A DNA stretch of 56,145 nt from an uncultured Ruminococcus sp. (lineage in GTDB: Bacteria > Bacillota > Clostridia > Oscillospirales > Acutalibacteraceae): positions 1-56,145 of the forward strand of contig CACXMR010000007.1 of NCBI GenBank assembly GCA_902768825.1. The letters run 5' to 3'. Shown here piece after piece: positions 52,391 through 56,145 of this stretch (position 1 is its first letter; every line of letters starts with the position of its first letter). The notes beneath the pieces are model-generated. The model made no database searches. It was not told the DNA's origin and saw nothing but the letters and a program-made list of their open reading frames with translations. Both the position numbers and the translations under genes were made by a program.

Positions 52391-53503
52391 TTATCCTCCT
52401 GTTACGGATCTGTCATAGGTTGGTATCTGCTGTGTTATGCAGTGGATGTTTCCGCCGCCGATAAGTATGTCTCTTGCATAAACGCCTACTACTTCCCTTT
52501 GGGGGAAAAGCGGCTTTAATATGTCAAGAGCCTTCTGGTCGTTGCTGTCGCCGAACTGCGGCACGATCACATGACCGTTTGAAATGTAAAAATTCACATA
52601 AGAAGCGGCAAGTCTCTCGCCCGGGGTGCGTGTAGGTTCCCCGTCCATGTCGTCAAGACCGTCACATTCCTCTGACGTCATGGTGACAGGCTCAGGAAGC
52701 GGCAGCTTGTGGACAGTGATCCTCCTGCCTCTTGCGTCAGTTTCGTTCTCAAGATATTCAAGGCAGCGCATTGACATTTCATACTGGGGGTCGTCCCTGT
52801 TGTCGGTCCAGGCAAGCACCACCTCGGCAGGAGAGGTGAAGGCACAGATATTGTCTACGTGCTCGTTTGTCTCGTCATTATAGATTCCGCAGGGCAGCCA
52901 GAGAATTTTTTCAGCTCCCAGCGTGTCCATAAGCTCTCTTTCGATCTCGGCCTTTGACAGCTCAGGATTGCGTCCCCTGCTCAGCAGGCAGGCTTCTGTA
53001 GTCATGATCGTGCCCTGCCCGTCGGAATGTATCGATCCGCCCTCAAGGATAAAGTCACGCTTGTCATAGGTGTCGATATCCATGGAGTCACAGAGCTTAC
53101 GAGCCATTTTGTTGTCCCTGTCCCAAGGGAAATAAAGACCGTCCTCAAGTCCTCCCCAGGCATTGAAGCCCCAGTCTATGCCTCTTATTTCCTTCCCGTT
53201 GGTCACAAAGGTAGGAGCGACGTCCCTTGCCCATGAATCATCGGATTCCATTTCGATAACACGCACCCTGTCCGGGAGCATGAAGCGGGCACTGTCGTAA
53301 TCCTCATATCTTGCGCAGACGATCATTTTTTCACTGCGTGATATGATCCCGATTATCTCGGCAAAGGCCTTTCTTGCTGCGTAAGCGCCGTTTTGCCATG
53401 AGTCCCTTCGATGGGGGAAGATCATTATGCAGCCGTAGTGTCCTTCAAACTCTGCGGGCATACGGAAGCCGTCCTCACGGGGGCTTGTGTGTAGTATTTT
53501 CAT
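52391..53503 (-). CDS. aguA: Agmatine deiminase
   Basis: A 370-residue enzyme of the guanidino-modifying fold that turns agmatine into N-carbamoylputrescine and ammonia. 'MPAEFEGHYGCIMIFP' near the start, 'DDSWARDVAPTFV' (about residues 88-100), 'GGLEDGLYFPWDRD' and 'LEGGSIHSDGQG' hold the substrate-binding residues. The catalytic cysteine is Cys355 in 'GGGNIHCITQQIP'. First gene of the aguA-aguB operon. No arginine decarboxylase is in the window, so agmatine comes from elsewhere or from outside. Confidence 0.95.
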   Translation of the reverse strand: MKILHTSPREDGFRMPAEFEGHYGCIMIFPHRRDSWQNGAYAARKAFAEIIGIISRSEKMIVCARYEDYDSARFMLPDRVRVIEMESDDSWARDVAPTFVTNGKEIRGIDWGFNAWGGLEDGLYFPWDRDNKMARKLCDSMDIDTYDKRDFILEGGSIHSDGQGTIMTTEACLLSRGRNPELSKAEIERELMDTLGAEKILWLPCGIYNDETNEHVDNICAFTSPAEVVLAWTDNRDDPQYEMSMRCLEYLENETDARGRRITVHKLPLPEPVTMTSEECDGLDDMDGEPTRTPGERLAASYVNFYISNGHVIVPQFGDSNDQKALDILKPLFPQREVVGVYARDILIGGGNIHCITQQIPTYDRSVTGG

Positions 53504-53542
53504 GGGATCATTCCTTTTGCTTTTTATGTTTTTTACAAAACG

Positions 53543-53575
53543 ATTATATCACAAAGCCCGAATATTTTCTACACT
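53543..53575 (-). promoter_or_regulatory. Possible extended -10 promoter of aguA
   Basis: On the minus strand TGATATAAT (TATAAT at 53543-53548) is a good extended -10 box; the -35 region (TAGAAA) is weak. It is 40 bases before aguA. Confidence 0.4.
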
Positions 53576-53592
53576 TAAATTATTCTTTGGGC

Positions 53593-53620
53593 TTGAAATC
53601 GGAGAATAATGTAGTATAAT
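53593..53620 (+). promoter_or_regulatory. Promoter of the small acidic protein gene
   Basis: TTGAAA (53593-53598), 16-base spacer, TATAAT (53615-53620), 45 bases before the ATG. Confidence 0.7.
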
Positions 53621-53665
53621 GATATACGGTGGAAAAAGGAGTACAGTCTTGAAGGAGCTGAGGAA

Positions 53666-53923
53666 ATGAAAAGATCTGATAGTGTCAACGATATCATCAG
53701 TGAGTTTGATTTTGATTCCTTTGCAGAGGAGATGGACATTCTTTTTGGTGACCGTTTTGGTGCGGCAAGCGTAGTGAGCAATTACATCAATACCAATGTT
53801 CCCAAGTATAGTGAGGAGCGCATGGATCCGATGCTTATAGAAAACGAGGACGAGATAAAGGAAGCAAACCGAATCAACGGTTTTACCCATTATGAAATGA
53901 AGGACAGTCGTTTCCATCAGTGA
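53666..53923 (+). CDS. Small acidic hypothetical protein (85 residues)
   Basis: I do not recognise this gene, but it looks real: consensus promoter, AAGGAG ribosome site before ATG 53666 and a strong terminator. The product is acidic, soluble and without Cys. 'IISEFDFDSFAEEMDILFGDRF' (two helices, given here across residues 10-31) is followed by 'VVSNYINTNVPKYSEERM' and an acidic stretch 'ENEDEIKEANRI'. The single-gene layout suggests an independent regulator or binding protein. No known domain fits. Confidence 0.6.
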   Translation: MKRSDSVNDIISEFDFDSFAEEMDILFGDRFGAASVVSNYINTNVPKYSEERMDPMLIENEDEIKEANRINGFTHYEMKDSRFHQ

Positions 53924-53957
53924 AACAATGACAAAAAAACAACCTGTTGCATACAAA

Positions 53958-54003
53958 TGCCCCCGACGCCGGATATATTCCAGTGGCCGGGGGCTTGTTG
54001 TTC
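53958..54003 (+). terminator. Terminator of the small acidic protein gene
   Basis: GCCCCCG (53959-53965) pairs with CGGGGGC (53988-53994), with a partly paired inner loop, followed by TTGTTGTTCTT. Confidence 0.75.
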
Positions 54004-54150
54004 TTACGAAAGACGATAACAACGTTTTCGGGGGGTGCGGGTGTCCGGTGGACACCTCTGCAGAAGGCAGAAGCACCGACCGAGCGCAGTGAAACAAGTG
54101 CCCTTGGGGTGCCGACAGGCGTTGGTCGTTCTTGGGTAGACTATCAGCTT
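54004..54150. repeat. Intergenic repeat mosaic, locus 8
   Basis: AAAGACGATAACAACGTTTTCGG (split here: AAAGACGATAAC, AACGTTTTCGG) is the inverse of the CCGAAAACG end at locus 2. 54058-54118 (GCAGAAGCACCGACCGAGCG, AAACAAGTGCCCTTGGGGTG) is the reverse complement of 48172-48235. 54124-54145 (TCGTTCTTGGGTAGACTATC) is the reverse complement of the GATAGTCT...AAGAACGA module at loci 2 and 9. Confidence 0.88.
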
Positions 54151-54158
54151 CTTATCTA

Positions 54159-54187
54159 TTGCGCTTTGTGCGTAACTGTGATATAAT
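54159..54187 (+). promoter_or_regulatory. Promoter of the GH13 gene
   Basis: TTGCGC (54159-54164), 17-base spacer, TATAAT (54182-54187), right behind the repeat mosaic and about 58 bases before the ATG. Confidence 0.6.
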
Positions 54188-54244
54188 TATCTGGCTGTCC
54201 CCAGGGACGGCAAAAACTCCTCTTTGAAAGGAAAGAATAACATA

Positions 54245-55900
54245 ATGTATTGGGTCAATGAATCAGTCTTTTATCACATCTACCCGCTGGGCTTCTGCGG
54301 TGCTCCGGTAGTAAACGACGGAAAGCTTGAATATCGCCTTGACAAGGTGATGGACTTCATTCCTCATCTCAAAAAGATGAATGTCAACGCCGTTTACTTT
54401 GGACCTGTGTTTATGTCTACGACACACGGGTATGATACCAATGATTACTATAACATAGATAACCGACTGGGCGATAATGACAGCTTCGCCCGCATCTGTC
54501 AGGCTCTCCATGACAACGGCATCAGGGTCGTGCTTGACGGTGTATTCAATCATGTGGGCAGGGGTTTCTGGGCTTTTGAGGACGTGCGCAGGAATAAGCA
54601 GGGCTCTCCTTACTGCTCATGGTTCCAGAACCTTAACTTCGGAGGAAACAGCCCTTGGGGCGATCCCTTCTGGTATGAAGGCTGGGAGGGTAACTATGAC
54701 CTTGTAAAGCTCAATCTCCGTCACCCTGACGTGAAAAAGCATATCTTCGACGCCGTTGCCATGTGGATGGACAAATTTGGCATTGACGGCCTCAGACTTG
54801 ACGTTGCATACTGCATGGATCAGGATTTCCTCAGAGAGCTGAAGCACTTCTGCAAAGGCAGGAACAGTCAGTTCTGGCTCATGGGCGAGATAATCCACGG
54901 CGACTATGCCCGTCTTGCAAATCCTGACCTGCTGGATTCATGCACTAACTACGAGTGCTACAAGGGCATATACTCATCACACAATGACCGCAACTATTTC
55001 GAGATAGCCCACTCTCTTAACCGTCAGTTTGCAAACGGCGGTATCTATCACAATATCTATACCTACAATTTTGTTGACAACCACGATGTTAACCGTCTTG
55101 CAAGCACGCTGAAGGATCCCCTTATGGCAAAAAACGCATTTTCGGTGCTTTATTTCATGCCCGGTGTGCCCTCTGTCTATTACGGCAGCGAGTGGGGCGT
55201 CAAGGGACAAAAGAACAAGACCGAGTTTGACCATCCCATACGTCCATGCCTGAATGTCAGCGATATCGAGGAGAACGACCTTTTCCGCCATGTTTGCAGG
55301 CTGGGACTTGTCAGGAGACAATATAAGGCTCTCAAGTACGGTTCATTTATGAATACACTCATCCGCAACGAGCAGCTTGTATTCAAACGCAAATTTGAGG
55401 ACGAGACAATATACATCGCATTGAACCTGACGGATAAGGAATTTGAGCTGGGCTTCAACACTGACGGCGGAACAAAGCTCTATGACGTTTTTGACGGCAG
55501 GACATCCTTTGACGTAAACGGCAATTATGCTAACATAACTATCCCTGCATATGGCACAAGGGTGCTTGTGCAGACAAACGGCGAAGCACCGGAATACCCT
55601 GACGGAACGGAATATGTTGAGTATGCGCAGACCACAGGAGAAGACACTTCATGGTCTGAGGCACAGCCGGAGGAGAGGAAGCCCTTGCCGGCAGTCGGCA
55701 CACCGGGAAAGTACCGTCATTTCAAGGGCGGGGAGTATGAGTTTATCTGTCTTGCAAAGGACAGTGAGACGTCTGAGGAGCTGGTGATCTACAAAGCGCT
55801 GTATGGTGAGCAGAAGATCTGGGCAAGGCCGTCTGCTATATTCTATCAGTACGTCAACGTAGACGGCAAAGAGGTTCCACGTTTCGAGAAGATCGACTGA
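54245..55900 (+). CDS. GH13 alpha-amylase family enzyme fused to a DUF1653 domain
   Basis: A 551-residue cytoplasmic protein with no signal peptide. Residues 1 to about 380 are a GH13 barrel: 'VVLDGVFNHVG' (region I), nucleophile Asp186 in 'GLRLDVAYC', acid Glu215 in 'LMGEIIHG', and Asp281 in 'FVDNHDVNR'. A beta-sandwich C domain (about 385-460) follows. The last 64 residues (488-551) form a DUF1653 domain ('GKYRHFKGGEYEF', 'DSETSEELVIYKALYG', 'WARPSAIF', 'VPRFEKI'), normally a small protein by itself. The enzyme probably cleaves maltodextrins inside the cell, in step with glgP. The role of the added domain is unknown. Confidence 0.92.
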   Translation: MYWVNESVFYHIYPLGFCGAPVVNDGKLEYRLDKVMDFIPHLKKMNVNAVYFGPVFMSTTHGYDTNDYYNIDNRLGDNDSFARICQALHDNGIRVVLDGVFNHVGRGFWAFEDVRRNKQGSPYCSWFQNLNFGGNSPWGDPFWYEGWEGNYDLVKLNLRHPDVKKHIFDAVAMWMDKFGIDGLRLDVAYCMDQDFLRELKHFCKGRNSQFWLMGEIIHGDYARLANPDLLDSCTNYECYKGIYSSHNDRNYFEIAHSLNRQFANGGIYHNIYTYNFVDNHDVNRLASTLKDPLMAKNAFSVLYFMPGVPSVYYGSEWGVKGQKNKTEFDHPIRPCLNVSDIEENDLFRHVCRLGLVRRQYKALKYGSFMNTLIRNEQLVFKRKFEDETIYIALNLTDKEFELGFNTDGGTKLYDVFDGRTSFDVNGNYANITIPAYGTRVLVQTNGEAPEYPDGTEYVEYAQTTGEDTSWSEAQPEERKPLPAVGTPGKYRHFKGGEYEFICLAKDSETSEELVIYKALYGEQKIWARPSAIFYQYVNVDGKEVPRFEKID

Positions 55901-55901
55901 T

Positions 55902-56145
55902 AATTGTCCCGAAAGACGACAACACAAAAGTTTCGGCGCAGAGCACCCCAAGGGCACTTGTTTCACTGCGCCTGCGCTCCCGATTCGCAGGCGGCAGAGA
56001 ATATGATTTGTTAGTTGGCTGTTCGCAGCTGATAGTCTAACCAAGAACGACAACACAAAAGTTTCGCCAGCCTTTTCAAAGGCTGCGGGGTCCATGGGGC
56101 AGAGCCCCTGGTCGCTCTCCGCAGAGAGCGAAACACTCCGGGTGG
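55902..56145. repeat. Intergenic repeat mosaic, locus 9, running off the window
   Basis: 55904-55935 (CCCGAAAGACGACAACACAA, AAGTTTCGGCG), 55943-55990 (GCACCCCAAGGGCACTTGTT, CACTGCGCCTGCG), 56005-56030 (TTAGTTGGCTGTTCGCAGCT, like locus 4), then 56030-56140, nearly identical to 8706-8812 including CAGCCTTTTCAAAGGCTG and the CTCTCCGCAGAGAG palindrome. No gene. Confidence 0.88.

Overview
The window looks like a chromosomal segment of a Gram-positive, anaerobic, probably spore-forming gut or rumen Firmicute, most likely a Ruminococcus-type member of the Oscillospiraceae/Ruminococcaceae. I infer this from strong AGGAGG ribosome sites, TTGaca-17-TATAAT promoters, serine/glutamate-rich lipoproteins and C-terminal wall-anchor-like tails, a csp-sleC germination locus, ferredoxin-linked indolepyruvate oxidoreductase, and several alpha-glucan genes. 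No species is claimed.

Layout. 1-1460: the 3' end of a helix-turn-helix gene, a 3' tRNA remnant and a compact IS200-type insertion sequence. 1460-5075 (minus): iorA-iorB-paaK, an aryl-pyruvate oxidation operon. 5425-8638 (plus): an esterase lipoprotein, a Cys-rich DUF3795 protein and a flavodoxin-fold reductase. 8999-12307 (minus): a 1102-residue TPR-GGDEF protein. 12524-17439: a membrane protein, a wall-anchored repeat protein, tRNA-Leu(TAA), two small conserved/hypothetical genes, metAA and zapA. 17782-23941 (plus): glgP, hisS, aspS. 24429-29131 (plus): two subtilases and a SleC-like cortex hydrolase. 29550-30829: an HPr-like protein (minus) and nadE (plus). 30891-36678 (minus): a three-gene surface glycan operon with a four-part fusion protein. 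36990-42425 (plus): an 1811-residue CAP/Big2 surface protein. 42973-43046 (minus): tRNA-Arg(CCG). 43352-50941 (plus): adenine deaminase, a DUF4854 lipoprotein, a short GlmU-like protein, prs, galE and an SGNH lipoprotein. 51062-53503 (minus): agmatine deiminase, N-carbamoylputrescine amidase and a frameshifted surface protein. 53666-55900 (plus): a small acidic protein and a GH13 amylase-DUF1653 fusion.

How the genes work together. Three themes recur. Alpha-glucan use: glycogen phosphorylase, the GH13 enzyme, an esterase with a carbohydrate-binding-like tail and a starch-binding-like wall protein. Surface glycans and proteins: galE, the GlmU-like protein, a GlfT2-like galactofuranosyltransferase, pyruvyl transferases and the Big2 giant. 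Core anabolism: NAD, PRPP, methionine, purine salvage, putrescine and two aminoacyl-tRNA synthetases.

The most striking non-coding feature is a mosaic of related intergenic repeats at nine places, built from recurring modules and palindromes that often start directly after stop codons. A second repeat family of GAATAGT-type hairpins occurs three times; two copies directly abut the 3' ends of the two tRNA genes. Neither family codes for a protein that I can support.
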